64,000 nucleotides of DNA from Auanema rhodensis (GCA_964057225.1 OZ059894.1:12286131-12350130); one strand, 5' to 3'. Counted from the stretch's first letter, positions 9,226-23,416 are shown. A program made the numbers and translations. Notes: a model not told the origin generated them from the sequence alone.

Positions 9226-10402
9226 ACAGTAAAAAGTCCAATCAAGAGAGAAATTTTTTCAACACATAGTTGTTTTTTTTTTAAATATCATTGTTTTTCC
9301 TCATAACTCGGTTTAAACTCGTTCTAACCCGTTGAAATACGTCTAGAAAGTCTTTATAACATGCATATGTATGATAGAACTTCATATTTATTGTAATAGA
9401 AAATTTTATTTTCAGACGTCTTGGTTAACAATGATATGTTTTACCCCCTTATAATTTTTATCATAATGTTCCTTATACGGAACGCTCAATGAAACTTGCT
9501 TCCAGAAAAATTTCTTTCTATTTTTTCTTCATATGTACGTAGATACTATAGAGAACTATGATAGAAAACTTTAACATTCACGAAATCATCATTTCTCATT
9601 ACGCTACGGAGGTTTAAAAAGCTGTGTTTTACCTTATAATAGACCGGAAAACCCTTGTGTTAAAACTGGACCGTTTTTACACATATAAAAATGTCCCGTA
9701 TTCGGGACCCTAATGTAACTTTTGATTCCCTATATTTTTTTTCATGAAATTTACAATCTACTGTAGAAAGAAGAATTATTTTTATAAAAACTGTAAATTT
9801 TTGAAAAATGAAAACAAAACGAAAACAAAAACAACTTTTTTTTGAACATTTTCTCACACAAGGGTCCCCCCTTACCTACTTTTTTTCTCATTACTCGTTT
9901 CAACCTCATCCGATCACTCTGCAAACATGTTTAATCGTTCTAACTTGTTGAAATACGTCTTAAAAGTCTAAACAACATGCATATGCATAATAGAAACCAC
10001 CCGAATAGGCCCCCACGCACTAAACGAGATATATACATTACCAGTATAGTAATAGAACACATATTGAAGATTAATTCGATAAGAACAATTTATTGACGTA
10101 GAGAATGTTTGTTCCGAAAAACTACAATATTAAACTATAAAAGTAACAAAAGCGTAGAGGCAGCAAAGACATGAATAAACATAAATGTAAATACAGAATT
10201 ACCAGGTAGTACATAAGTATGACAAAAAATTATAAGAAAGCCATGAAAATAGAAGGTTTGTGAACAAATGAGAGGTACATCTTTGATCGTATAGTCATTT
10301 CTAAACCGTTCGTATGCTGCAGCATCGTCATAAGCGTCACTCAAGTTGAATTTCCATGTGTACTACACGATTTTCATTCTTATTGTTACATTCTTTCCCT
10401 GA

Positions 10403-10591
10403 GGGAATGGGCCGTTCCCGCCAGCAGTGCAAGAGCGGGTCGACCCGTGAGGTGGAGCTAGCAAGCCAGCATCTACCTCAAGTCTCAAAAATCGGTTAAC
10501 CTTATTGTGAACCAATGGAACACATATCGAAGGTTAATTCGATAAGAACGATTACTACACTTTGATCTTAGCCAAAAGGCCGAGAAGCGAT
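10403..10591 (-). ncRNA. U2: U2 snRNA, unit 5
   Basis: No difference from the unit 1 gene noticed by eye. Confidence 0.95.
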
Positions 10592-11034
10592 ACAGCATAG
10601 CCATGAGTATCAAAGACATCAAGCAAATGTATCGTACTTGTTACGAGTGCACTCTCTCATTTGAATATAAAAGTGTGGTTTGACAATCTTGACTGTACAG
10701 GTCATAAATGGCTCATATAAACTGTGGATTTACTCAACTTTTGGACTTATTTTTTTCTTATTCGAAGCGCTGCACTTTTTTCTATTCTTTTTATTCAAAT
10801 ACTTGTATATAGTTTTATATGTACGGTTGCAAAGTTTCCGAATATTTTATATATTTTTATACAATAATTAGGAGAAGGTTAATACAATGAAATCTCCCAA
10901 CTTTACAGTGTTTGTATTGCTTACAGTATCTAGAACAACCACTCTTGTAATATTAGAGCACATATCAATCAACAACTTTTTCTAGTTATCAAAGCTTTTT
11001 TATTTCTTCAAGATATTTCAAATAAAATATAAAA

Positions 11035-11152
11035 GCTTACGACACCCGGGATTCCCAAGCCGTCTCCGATCCAAGTACTAACCGGGCCCAACGTTGCTTG
11101 ACTTGCCAGATCGGACGGGATGGCGTACTTTCAACGTGGTATGGTCGTAAGC
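11035..11152 (-). rRNA. 5S: 5S rRNA, unit 5 copy 1
   Basis: No difference from unit 1 noticed by eye. Confidence 0.96.
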
Positions 11153-11394
11153 AATGTTATATTCTTCATTATCAGTTATATCACTCTAAATCTTGTTGTT
11201 AATAGTTAGGACCACAAAGAAAACAACAGGAACAGTAACAAATGAAATGCCCAAACTTTACAGTGTTCGAGTTATTTACAGTATCTAAGACTACCTCTGT
11301 CGTGTTATTAGAGCAAACATTCGATTAACAACAACTTTTTTTTAGTTATCAAAGCTTTTTTATTTCTTCAAAAAATTTCAAATAAAATATAAAA

Positions 11395-11512
11395 GCTTAC
11401 GACACCCGGGATTCCCAAGCCGTCTCCGATCCAAGTACTAACCGGGCCCAACGTTGCTTGACTTGCCAGATCGGACGGGATGGCGTACTTTCAACGTGGT
11501 ATGGTCGTAAGC
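11395..11512 (-). rRNA. 5S: 5S rRNA, unit 5 copy 2
   Basis: No difference from unit 1 noticed by eye. Confidence 0.96.
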
Positions 11513-11654
11513 AATGTCATATTCTTCATTATCAGTTATATCACTCTAAATCTTGTTGTTAATAGATACGACCACAAAGAAAACAACAGGAACAGTAACA
11601 ATAACAAAAAAAATTTTTTTTTCACCTATGTGTCTAAAGGTTAGCCATGTATCC

Positions 11655-11690
<36 letters not shown>

Positions 11691-12866
11691 ACAGTAAAAA
11701 GTCCAATCAAGAGAGAAATTTTTTCAACACATAGTTGTTTTTTTTTTAAATATCATTGTTTTTCCTCATAACTCGGTTTAAACTCGTTCTAACCCGTTGA
11801 AATACGTCTAGAAAGTCTTTATAACATGCATATGTATGATAGAACTTCATATTTATTGTAATAGAAAATTTTATTTTCAGACGTCTTGGTTAACAATGAT
11901 ATGTTTTACCCCCTTATAATTTTTATCATAATGTTCCTTATACGGAACGCTCAATGAAACTTGCTTCCAGAAAAATTTCTTTCTATTTTTTCTTCATATG
12001 TACGTAGATACTATAGAGAACTATGATAGAAAACTTTAACATTCACGAAATCATCATTTCTCATTACGCTACGGAGGTTTAAAAAGCTGTGTTTTACCTT
12101 ATAATAGACCGGAAAACCCTTGTGTTAAAACTGGACCGTTTTTACACATATAAAAATGTCCCGTATTCGGGACCCTAATGTAACTTTTGATTCCCTATAT
12201 TTTTTTTCATGAAATTTACAATCTACTGTAGAAAGAAGAATTATTTTTATAAAAACTGTAAATTTTTGAAAAATGAAAACAAAACGAAAACAAAAACAAC
12301 TTTTTTTTAACATTTTCTCACACAAGGGTCCCCCCTTACCTACTTTTTTTCTCATTACTCGTTTCAACCTCATCCGATCACTCTGCAAACATGTTTAATC
12401 GTTCTAACTTGTTGAAATACGTCTTAAAAGTCTAAACAACATGCATATGCATAATAGAAACCACCCGAATAGGCCCCCACGCACTAAACGAGATATATAC
12501 ATTACCAGTATAGTAATAGAACACATATTGAAGATTAATTCGATAAGAACAATTTATTGACGTAGAGAATGTTTGTTCCGAAAAACTACAATATTAAACT
12601 ATAAAAGTAACAAAAGCGTAGAGGCAGCAAAGACATGAATAAACATAAATGTAAATACAGAATTACCAGGTAGTACATAAGTATGACAAAAAATTATAAG
12701 AAAGCCATGAAAATAGAAGGTTTGTGAACAAATGAGAGGTACATCTTTGATCGTATAGTCATTTCTAAACCGTTCGTATGCTGCAGCATCGTCATAAGCG
12801 TCACTCAAGTTGAATTTCCATGTGTACTACACGATTTTCATTCTTATTGTTACATTCTTTCCCTGA

Positions 12867-13055
12867 GGGAATGGGCCGTTCCCGCCAGCAGTGCAAGAGC
12901 GGGTCGACCCGTGAGGTGGAGCTAGCAAGCCAGCATCTACCTCAAGTCTCAAAAATCGGTTAACCTTATTGTGAACCAATGGAACACATATCGAAGGTTA
13001 ATTCGATAAGAACGATTACTACACTTTGATCTTAGCCAAAAGGCCGAGAAGCGAT
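12867..13055 (-). ncRNA. U2: U2 snRNA, unit 6
   Basis: No difference from the unit 1 gene noticed by eye. Confidence 0.95.
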
Positions 13056-13498
13056 ACAGCATAGCCATGAGTATCAAAGACATCAAGCAAATGTATCGTA
13101 CTTGTTACGAGTGCACTCTCTCATTTGAATATAAAAGTGTGGTTTGACAATCTTGACTGTACAGGTCATAAATGGCTCATATAAACTGTGGATTTACTCA
13201 ACTTTTGGACTTATTTTTTTCTTATTCGAAGCGCTGCACTTTTTTCTATTCTTTTTATTCAAATACTTGTATATAGTTTTATATGTACGGTTGCAAAGTT
13301 TCCGAATATTTTATATATTTTTATACAATAATTAGGAGAAGGTTAATACAATGAAATCTCCCAACTTTACAGTGTTTGTATTGCTTACAGTATCTAGAAC
13401 AACCACTCTTGTAATATTAGAGCACATATCAATCAACAACTTTTTCTAGTTATCAAAGCTTTTTTATTTCTTCAAGATATTTCAAATAAAATATAAAA

Positions 13499-13616
13499 GC
13501 TTACGACACCCGGGATTCCCAAGCCGTCTCCGATCCAAGTACTAACCGGGCCCAACGTTGCTTGACTTGCCAGATCGGACGGGATGGCGTACTTTCAACG
13601 TGGTATGGTCGTAAGC
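13499..13616 (-). rRNA. 5S: 5S rRNA, unit 6 copy 1
   Basis: No difference from unit 1 noticed by eye. Confidence 0.96.
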
Positions 13617-13858
13617 AATGTTATATTCTTCATTATCAGTTATATCACTCTAAATCTTGTTGTTAATAGTTAGGACCACAAAGAAAACAACAGGAACAGT
13701 AACAAATGAAATGCCCAAACTTTACAGTGTTCGAGTTATTTACAGTATCTAAGACTACCTCTGTCGTGTTATTAGAGCAAACATTCGATTAACAACAACT
13801 TTTTTTTAGTTATCAAAGCTTTTTTATTTCTTCAAAAAATTTCAAATAAAATATAAAA

Positions 13859-13976
13859 GCTTACGACACCCGGGATTCCCAAGCCGTCTCCGATCCAAGT
13901 ACTAACCGGGCCCAACGTTGCTTGACTTGCCAGATCGGACGGGATGGCGTACTTTCAACGTGGTATGGTCGTAAGC
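13859..13976 (-). rRNA. 5S: 5S rRNA, unit 6 copy 2
   Basis: No difference from unit 1 noticed by eye. Confidence 0.96.
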
Positions 13977-14118
13977 AATGTCATATTCTTCATTATCAGT
14001 TATATCACTCTAAATCTTGTTGTTAATAGATACGACCACAAAGAAAACAACAGGAACAGTAACAATAACAAAAAAAATTTTTTTTTCACCTATGTGTCTA
14101 AAGGTTAGCCATGTATCC

Positions 14119-14196
<78 letters not shown>

Positions 14197-15373
14197 ACAG
14201 TAAAAAGTCCAATCAAGAGAGAAATTTTTTCAACACATAGTTGTTTTTTTTTTAAATATCATTGTTTTTCCTCATAACTCGGTTTAAACTCGTTCTAACC
14301 CGTTGAAATACGTCTAGAAAGTCTTTATAACATGCATATGTATGATAGAACTTCATATTTATTGTAATAGAAAATTTTATTTTCAGACGTCTTGGTTAAC
14401 AATGATATGTTTTACCCCCTTATAATTTTTATCATAATGTTCCTTATACGGAACGCTCAATGAAACTTGCTTCCAGAAAAATTTCTTTCTATTTTTTCTT
14501 CATATGTACGTAGATACTATAGAGAACTATGATAGAAAACTTTAACATTCACGAAATCATCATTTCTCATTACGCTACGGAGGTTTAAAAAGCTGTGTTT
14601 TACCTTATAATAGACCGGAAAACCCTTGTGTTAAAACTGGACCGTTTTTACACATATAAAAATGTCCCGTATTCGGGACCCTAATGTAACTTTTGATTCC
14701 CTATATTTTTTTTCATGAAATTTACAATCTACTGTAGAAAGAAGAATTATTTTTATAAAAACTGTAAATTTTTGAAAAATGAAAACAAAACGAAAACAAA
14801 AACAACTTTTTTTTGAACATTTTCTCACACAAGGGTCCCCCCTTACCTACTTTTTTTCTCATTACTCGTTTCAACCTCATCCGATCACTCTGCAAACATG
14901 TTTAATCGTTCTAACTTGTTGAAATACGTCTTAAAAGTCTAAACAACATGCATATGCATAATAGAAACCACCCGAATAGGCCCCCACGCACTAAACGAGA
15001 TATATACATTACCAGTATAGTAATAGAACACATATTGAAGATTAATTCGATAAGAACAATTTATTGACGTAGAGAATGTTTGTTCCGAAAAACTACAATA
15101 TTAAACTATAAAAGTAACAAAAGCGTAGAGGCAGCAAAGACATGAATAAACATAAATGTAAATACAGAATTACCAGGTAGTACATAAGTATGACAAAAAA
15201 TTATAAGAAAGCCATGAAAATAGAAGGTTTGTGAACAAATGAGAGGTACATCTTTGATCGTATAGTCATTTCTAAACCGTTCGTATGCTGCAGCATCGTC
15301 ATAAGCGTCACTCAAGTTGAATTTCCATGTGTACTACACGATTTTCATTCTTATTGTTACATTCTTTCCCTGA

Positions 15374-15562
15374 GGGAATGGGCCGTTCCCGCCAGCAGTG
15401 CAAGAGCGGGTCGACCCGTGAGGTGGAGCTAGCAAGCCAGCATCTACCTCAAGTCTCAAAAATCGGTTAACCTTATTGTGAACCAATGGAACACATATCG
15501 AAGGTTAATTCGATAAGAACGATTACTACACTTTGATCTTAGCCAAAAGGCCGAGAAGCGAT
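15374..15562 (-). ncRNA. U2: U2 snRNA, unit 7
   Basis: RNA body unchanged. The base two positions upstream of the 5' end differs (15564, G-to-A on the transcribed orientation), which could slightly affect start-site context. Confidence 0.95.
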
Positions 15563-16005
15563 ATAGCATAGCCATGAGTATCAAAGACATCAAGCAAATG
15601 TATCGTACTTGTTACGAGTGCACTCTCTCATTTGAATATAAAAGTGTGGTTTGACAATCTTGACTGTACAGGTCATAAATGGCTCATATAAACTGTGGAT
15701 TTACTCAACTTTTGGACTTATTTTTTTCTTATTCGAAGCGCTGCACTTTTTTCTATTCTTTTTATTCAAATACTTGTATATAGTTTTATATGTACGGTTG
15801 CAAAGTTTCCGAATATTTTATATATTTTTATACAATAATTAGGAGAAGGTTAATACAATGAAATCTCCCAACTTTACAGTGTTTGTATTGCTTACAGTAT
15901 CTAGAACAACCACTCTTGTAATATTAGAGCACATATCAATCAACAACTTTTTCTAGTTATCAAAGCTTTTTTATTTCTTCAAGATATTTCAAATAAAATA
16001 TAAAA

Positions 16006-16123
16006 GCTTACGACACCCGGGATTCCCAAGCCGTCTCCGATCCAAGTACTAACCGGGCCCAACGTTGCTTGACTTGCCAGATCGGACGGGATGGTGTACT
16101 TTCAACGTGGTATGGTCGTAAGC
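16006..16123 (-). rRNA. 5S: 5S rRNA, unit 7 copy 1, variant G29A
   Basis: One change at 16095 makes RNA position 29 A instead of G (GUACGCC becomes GUACACC). It lies between helices II and III and outside the internal promoter. It is the only 5S base change I noticed among the 30 copies. Confidence 0.95.
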
Positions 16124-16365
16124 AATGTTATATTCTTCATTATCAGTTATATCACTCTAAATCTTGTTGTTAATAGTTAGGACCACAAAGAAAACAACAG
16201 GAACAGTAACAAATGAAATGCCCAAACTTTACAGTGTTCGAGTTATTTACAGTATCTAAGACTACCTCTGTCGTGTTATTAGAGCAAACATTCGATTAAC
16301 AACAACTTTTTTTTAGTTATCAAAGCTTTTTTATTTCTTCAAAAAATTTCAAATAAAATATAAAA

Positions 16366-16483
16366 GCTTACGACACCCGGGATTCCCAAGCCGTCTCCGA
16401 TCCAAGTACTAACCGGGCCCAACGTTGCTTGACTTGCCAGATCGGACGGGATGGCGTACTTTCAACGTGGTATGGTCGTAAGC
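16366..16483 (-). rRNA. 5S: 5S rRNA, unit 7 copy 2
   Basis: Does not share the G29A change of its neighbour. Confidence 0.96.
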
Positions 16484-16625
16484 AATGTCATATTCTTCAT
16501 TATCAGTTATATCACTCTAAATCTTGTTGTTAATAGATACGACCACAAAGAAAACAACAGGAACAGTAACAATAACAAAAAAAATTTTTTTTTCACCTAT
16601 GTGTCTAAAGGTTAGCCATGTATCC

Positions 16626-16659
<34 letters not shown>

Positions 16660-17836
16660 ACAGTAAAAAGTCCAATCAAGAGAGAAATTTTTTCAACACA
16701 TAGTTGTTTTTTTTTTAAATATCATTGTTTTTCCTCATAACTCGGTTTAAACTCGTTCTAACCCGTTGAAATACGTCTAGAAAGTCTTTATAACATGCAT
16801 ATGTATGATAGAACTTCATATTTATTGTAATAGAAAATTTTATTTTCAGACGTCTTGGTTAACAATGATATGTTTTACCCCCTTATAATTTTTATCATAA
16901 TGTTCCTTATACGGAACGCTCAATGAAACTTGCTTCCAGAAAAATTTCTTTCTATTTTTTCTTCATATGTACGTAGATACTATAGAGAACTATGATAGAA
17001 AACTTTAACATTCACGAAATCATCATTTCTCATTACGCTACGGAGGTTTAAAAAGCTGTGTTTTACCTTATAATAGACCGGAAAACCCTTGTGTTAAAAC
17101 TGGACCGTTTTTACACATATAAAAATGTCCCGTATTCGGGACCCTAATGTAACTTTTGATTCCCTATATTTTTTTTCATGAAATTTACAATCTACTGTAG
17201 AAAGAAGAATTATTTTTATAAAAACTGTAAATTTTTGAAAAATGAAAACAAAACGAAAACAAAAACAACTTTTTTTTGAACATTTTCTCACACAAGGGTC
17301 CCCCCTTACCTACTTTTTTTCTCATTACTCGTTTCAACCTCATCCGATCACTCTGCAAACATGTTTAATCGTTCTAACTTGTTGAAATACGTCTTAAAAG
17401 TCTAAACAACATGCATATGCATAATAGAAACCACCCGAATAGGCCCCCACGCACTAAACGAGATATATACATTACCAGTATAGTAATAGAACACATATTG
17501 AAGATTAATTCGATAAGAACAATTTATTGACGTAGAGAATGTTTGTTCCGAAAAACTACAATATTAAACTATAAAAGTAACAAAAGCGTAGAGGCAGCAA
17601 AGACATGAATAAACATAAATGTAAATACAGAATTACCAGGTAGTACATAAGTATGACAAAAAATTATAAGAAAGCCATGAAAATAGAAGGTTTGTGAACA
17701 AATGAGAGGTACATCTTTGATCGTATAGTCATTTCTAAACCGTTCGTATGCTGCAGCATCGTCATAAGCGTCACTCAAGTTGAATTTCCATGTGTACTAC
17801 ACGATTTTCATTCTTATTGTTACATTCTTTCCCTGA

Positions 17837-18025
17837 GGGAATGGGCCGTTCCCGCCAGCAGTGCAAGAGCGGGTCGACCCGTGAGGTGGAGCTAGCAAGC
17901 CAGCATCTACCTCAAGTCTCAAAAATCGGTTAACCTTATTGTGAACCAATGGAACACATATCGAAGGTTAATTCGATAAGAACGATTACTACACTTTGAT
18001 CTTAGCCAAAAGGCCGAGAAGCGAT
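17837..18025 (-). ncRNA. U2: U2 snRNA, unit 8
   Basis: No difference from the unit 1 gene noticed by eye. Confidence 0.95.
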
Positions 18026-18468
18026 ACAGCATAGCCATGAGTATCAAAGACATCAAGCAAATGTATCGTACTTGTTACGAGTGCACTCTCTCATTTGAAT
18101 ATAAAAGTGTGGTTTGACAATCTTGACTGTACAGGTCATAAATGGCTCATATAAACTGTGGATTTACTCAACTTTTGGACTTATTTTTTTCTTATTCGAA
18201 GCGCTGCACTTTTTTCTATTCTTTTTATTCAAATACTTGTATATAGTTTTATATGTACGGTTGCAAAGTTTCCGAATATTTTATATATTTTTATACAATA
18301 ATTAGGAGAAGGTTAATACAATGAAATCTCCCAACTTTACAGTGTTTGTATTGCTTACAGTATCTAGAACAACCACTCTTGTAATATTAGAGCACATATC
18401 AATCAACAACTTTTTCTAGTTATCAAAGCTTTTTTATTTCTTCAAGATATTTCAAATAAAATATAAAA

Positions 18469-18586
18469 GCTTACGACACCCGGGATTCCCAAGCCGTCTC
18501 CGATCCAAGTACTAACCGGGCCCAACGTTGCTTGACTTGCCAGATCGGACGGGATGGCGTACTTTCAACGTGGTATGGTCGTAAGC
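18469..18586 (-). rRNA. 5S: 5S rRNA, unit 8 copy 1
   Basis: No difference from unit 1 noticed by eye. Confidence 0.96.
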
Positions 18587-18828
18587 AATGTTATATTCTT
18601 CATTATCAGTTATATCACTCTAAATCTTGTTGTTAATAGTTAGGACCACAAAGAAAACAACAGGAACAGTAACAAATGAAATGCCCAAACTTTACAGTGT
18701 TCGAGTTATTTACAGTATCTAAGACTACCTCTGTCGTGTTATTAGAGCAAACATTCGATTAACAACAACTTTTTTTTAGTTATCAAAGCTTTTTTATTTC
18801 TTCAAAAAATTTCAAATAAAATATAAAA

Positions 18829-18946
18829 GCTTACGACACCCGGGATTCCCAAGCCGTCTCCGATCCAAGTACTAACCGGGCCCAACGTTGCTTGACTTGC
18901 CAGATCGGACGGGATGGCGTACTTTCAACGTGGTATGGTCGTAAGC
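18829..18946 (-). rRNA. 5S: 5S rRNA, unit 8 copy 2
   Basis: No difference from unit 1 noticed by eye. Confidence 0.96.
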
Positions 18947-19088
18947 AATGTCATATTCTTCATTATCAGTTATATCACTCTAAATCTTGTTGTTAATAGA
19001 TACGACCACAAAGAAAACAACAGGAACAGTAACAATAACAAAAAAAATTTTTTTTTCACCTATGTGTCTAAAGGTTAGCCATGTATCC

Positions 19089-19124
<36 letters not shown>

Positions 19125-20301
19125 ACAGTAAAAAGTCCAATCAAGAGAGAAATTTTTTCAACACATAGTTGTTTTTTTTTTAAATATCATTGTTTTTCCT
19201 CATAACTCGGTTTAAACTCGTTCTAACCCGTTGAAATACGTCTAGAAAGTCTTTATAACATGCATATGTATGATAGAACTTCATATTTATTGTAATAGAA
19301 AATTTTATTTTCAGACGTCTTGGTTAACAATGATATGTTTTACCCCCTTATAATTTTTATCATAATGTTCCTTATACGGAACGCTCAATGAAACTTGCTT
19401 CCAGAAAAATTTCTTTCTATTTTTTCTTCATATGTACGTAGATACTATAGAGAACTATGATAGAAAACTTTAACATTCACGAAATCATCATTTCTCATTA
19501 CGCTACGGAGGTTTAAAAAGCTGTGTTTTACCTTATAATAGACCGGAAAACCCTTGTGTTAAAACTGGACCGTTTTTACACATATAAAAATGTCCCGTAT
19601 TCGGGACCCTAATGTAACTTTTGATTCCCTATATTTTTTTTCATGAAATTTACAATCTACTGTAGAAAGAAGAATTATTTTTATAAAAACTGTAAATTTT
19701 TGAAAAATGAAAACAAAACGAAAACAAAAACAACTTTTTTTTGAACATTTTCTCACACAAGGGTCCCCCCTTACCTACTTTTTTTCTCATTACTCGTTTC
19801 AACCTCATCCGATCACTCTGCAAACATGTTTAATCGTTCTAACTTGTTGAAATACGTCTTAAAAGTCTAAACAACATGCATATGCATAATAGAAACCACC
19901 CGAATAGGCCCCCACGCACTAAACGAGATATATACATTACCAGTATAGTAATAGAACACATATTGAAGATTAATTCGATAAGAACAATTTATTGACGTAG
20001 AGAATGTTTGTTCCGAAAAACTACAATATTAAACTATAAAAGTAACAAAAGCGTAGAGGCAGCAAAGACATGAATAAACATAAATGTAAATACAGAATTA
20101 CCAGGTAGTACATAAGTATGACAAAAAATTATAAGAAAGCCATGAAAATAGAAGGTTTGTGAACAAATGAGAGGTACATCTTTGATCGTATAGTCATTTC
20201 TAAACCGTTCGTATGCTGCAGCATCGTCATAAGCGTCACTCAAGTTGAATTTCCATGTGTACTACACAATTTTCATTCTTATTGTTACATTCTTTCCCTG
20301 A

Positions 20302-20490
20302 GGGAATGGGCCGTTCCCGCCAGCAGTGCAAGAGCGGGTCGACCCGTGAGGTGGAGCTAGCAAGCCAGCATCTACCTCAAGTCTCAAAAATCGGTTAACC
20401 TTATTGTGAACCAATGGAACACATATCGAAGGTTAATTCGATAAGAACGATTACTACACTTTGATCTTAGCCAAAAGGCCGAGAAGCGAT
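20302..20490 (-). ncRNA. U2: U2 snRNA, unit 9
   Basis: RNA body unchanged; a single change lies about 34 bases downstream of the 3' end (20268), where a 3'-end formation signal could be. Confidence 0.95.
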
Positions 20491-20933
20491 ACAGCATAGC
20501 CATGAGTATCAAAGACATCAAGCAAATGTATCGTACTTGTTACGAGTGCACTCTCTCATTTGAATATAAAAGTGTGGTTTGACAATCTTGACTGTACAGG
20601 TCATAAATGGCTCATATAAACTGTGGATTTACTCAACTTTTGGACTTATTTTTTTCTTATTCGAAGCGCTGCACTTTTTTCTATTCTTTTTATTCAAATA
20701 CTTGTATATAGTTTTATATGTACGGTTGCAAAGTTTCCGAATATTTTATATATTTTTATACAATAATTAGGAGAAGGTTAATACAATGAAATCTCCCAAC
20801 TTTACAGTGTTTGTATTGCTTACAGTATCTAGAACAACCACTCTTGTAATATTAGAGCACATATCAATCAACAACTTTTTCTAGTTATCAAAGCTTTTTT
20901 ATTTCTTCAAGATATTTCAAATAAAATATAAAA

Positions 20934-21051
20934 GCTTACGACACCCGGGATTCCCAAGCCGTCTCCGATCCAAGTACTAACCGGGCCCAACGTTGCTTGA
21001 CTTGCCAGATCGGACGGGATGGCGTACTTTCAACGTGGTATGGTCGTAAGC
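20934..21051 (-). rRNA. 5S: 5S rRNA, unit 9 copy 1
   Basis: No difference from unit 1 noticed by eye. Confidence 0.96.
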
Positions 21052-21293
21052 AATGTTATATTCTTCATTATCAGTTATATCACTCTAAATCTTGTTGTTA
21101 ATAGTTAGGACCACAAAGAAAACAACAGGAACAGTAACAAATGAAATGCCCAAACTTTACAGTGTTCGAGTTATTTACAGTATCTAAGACTACCTCTGTC
21201 GTGTTATTAGAGCAAACATTCGATTAACAACAACTTTTTTTTAGTTATCAAAGCTTTTTTATTTCTTCAAAAAATTTCAAATAAAATATAAAA

Positions 21294-21411
21294 GCTTACG
21301 ACACCCGGGATTCCCAAGCCGTCTCCGATCCAAGTACTAACCGGGCCCAACGTTGCTTGACTTGCCAGATCGGACGGGATGGCGTACTTTCAACGTGGTA
21401 TGGTCGTAAGC
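21294..21411 (-). rRNA. 5S: 5S rRNA, unit 9 copy 2
   Basis: No difference from unit 1 noticed by eye. Confidence 0.96.
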
Positions 21412-21553
21412 AATGTCATATTCTTCATTATCAGTTATATCACTCTAAATCTTGTTGTTAATAGATACGACCACAAAGAAAACAACAGGAACAGTAACAA
21501 TAACAAAAAAAATTTTTTTTTCACCTATGTGTCTAAAGGTTAGCCATGTATCC

Positions 21554-21607
<54 letters not shown>

Positions 21608-22784
21608 ACAGTAAAAAGTCCAATCAAGAGAGAAATTTTTTCAACACATAGTTGTTTTTTTTTTAAATATCATTGTTTTTCCTCATAACTCGGTTTAAAC
21701 TCGTTCTAACCCGTTGAAATACGTCTAGAAAGTCTTTATAACATGCATATGTATGATAGAACTTCATATTTATTGTAATAGAAAATTTTATTTTCAGACG
21801 TCTTGGTTAACAATGATATGTTTTACCCCCTTATAATTTTTATCATAATGTTCCTTATACGGAACGCTCAATGAAACTTGCTTCCAGAAAAATTTCTTTC
21901 TATTTTTTCTTCATATGTACGTAGATACTATAGAGAACTATGATAGAAAACTTTAACATTCACGAAATCATCATTTCTCATTACGCTACGGAGGTTTAAA
22001 AAGCTGTGTTTTACCTTATAATAGACCGGAAAACCCTTGTGTTAAAACTGGACCGTTTTTACACATATAAAAATGTCCCGTATTCGGGACCCTAATGTAA
22101 CTTTTGATTCCCTATATTTTTTTTCATGAAATTTACAATCTACTGTAGAAAGAAGAATTATTTTTATAAAAACTGTAAATTTTTGAAAAATGAAAACAAA
22201 ACGAAAACAAAAACAACTTTTTTTTGAACATTTTCTCACACAAGGGTCCCCCCTTACCTACTTTTTTTCTCATTACTCGTTTCAACCTCATCCGATCACT
22301 CTGCAAACATGTTTAATCGTTCTAACTTGTTGAAATACGTCTTAAAAGTCTAAACAACATGCATATGCATAATAGAAACCACCCGAATAGGCCCCCACGC
22401 ACTAAACGAGATATATACATTACCAGTATAGTAATAGAACACATATTGAAGATTAATTCGATAAGAACAATTTATTGACGTAGAGAATGTTTGTTCCGAA
22501 AAACTACAATATTAAACTATAAAAGTAACAAAAGCGTAGAGGCAGCAAAGACATGAATAAACATAAATGTAAATACAGAATTACCAGGTAGTACATAAGT
22601 ATGACAAAAAATTATAAGAAAGCCATGAAAATAGAAGGTTTGTGAACAAATGAGAGGTACATCTTTGATCGTATAGTCATTTCTAAACCGTTCGTATGCT
22701 GCAGCATCGTCATAAGCGTCACTCAAGTTGAATTTCCATGTGTACTACACGATTTTCATTCTTATTGTTACATTCTTTCCCTGA

Positions 22785-22973
22785 GGGAATGGGCCGTTCC
22801 CGCCAGCAGTGCAAGAGCGGGTCGACCCGTGAGGTGGAGCTAGCAAGCCAGCATCTACCTCAAGTCTCAAAAATCGGTTAACCTTATTGTGAACCAATGG
22901 AACACATATCGAAGGTTAATTCGATAAGAACGATTACTACACTTTGATCTTAGCCAAAAGGCCGAGAAGCGAT
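22785..22973 (-). ncRNA. U2: U2 snRNA, unit 10
   Basis: No difference from the unit 1 gene noticed by eye. Confidence 0.95.
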
Positions 22974-23416
22974 ACAGCATAGCCATGAGTATCAAAGACA
23001 TCAAGCAAATGTATCGTACTTGTTACGAGTGCACTCTCTCATTTGAATATAAAAGTGTGGTTTGACAATCTTGACTGTACAGGTCATAAATGGCTCATAT
23101 AAACTGTGGATTTACTCAACTTTTGGACTTATTTTTTTCTTATTCGAAGCGCTGCACTTTTTTCTATTCTTTTTATTCAAATACTTGTATATAGTTTTAT
23201 ATGTACGGTTGCAAAGTTTCCGAATATTTTATATATTTTTATACAATAATTAGGAGAAGGTTAATACAATGAAATCTCCCAACTTTACAGTGTTTGTATT
23301 GCTTACAGTATCTAGAACAACCACTCTTGTAATATTAGAGCACATATCAATCAACAACTTTTTCTAGTTATCAAAGCTTTTTTATTTCTTCAAGATATTT
23401 CAAATAAAATATAAAA

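Larger units (their letters stand above)
7429..9906 (-). repeat. Array unit 4 (2478 bp)
   Basis: TA tract 9179-9223 (45 nt). It shares with unit 1 the loss of one T immediately before the TA tract (CCGTTAT rather than CCGTTTAT), suggesting exchange between these two copies or recurrent slippage. Confidence 0.95.
9907..12370 (-). repeat. Array unit 5 (2464 bp)
   Basis: Short TA tract 11658-11688 (31 nt). A single G is missing after the T8 run near 12308, a private deletion. Confidence 0.95.
12371..14877 (-). repeat. Array unit 6 (2507 bp, longest)
   Basis: Longest TA tract of the array, 14122-14194 (73 nt), which alone explains the extra length; the remainder is 2434 bp. Confidence 0.95.
14878..17340 (-). 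repeat. Array unit 7 (2463 bp, shortest)
   Basis: Shortest TA tract, 16629-16657 (29 nt). Two private C-to-T changes on the + strand: 15564, two bases upstream of the U2 5' end, and 16095, inside 5S copy 1. Confidence 0.95.
17341..19805 (-). repeat. Array unit 8 (2465 bp)
   Basis: TA tract 19092-19122 (31 nt). No private substitution noticed. Confidence 0.95.
19806..22288 (-). repeat. Array unit 9 (2483 bp)
   Basis: TA tract 21557-21605 (49 nt). One private G-to-A at 20268, about 34 bases past the U2 3' end. Confidence 0.95.
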
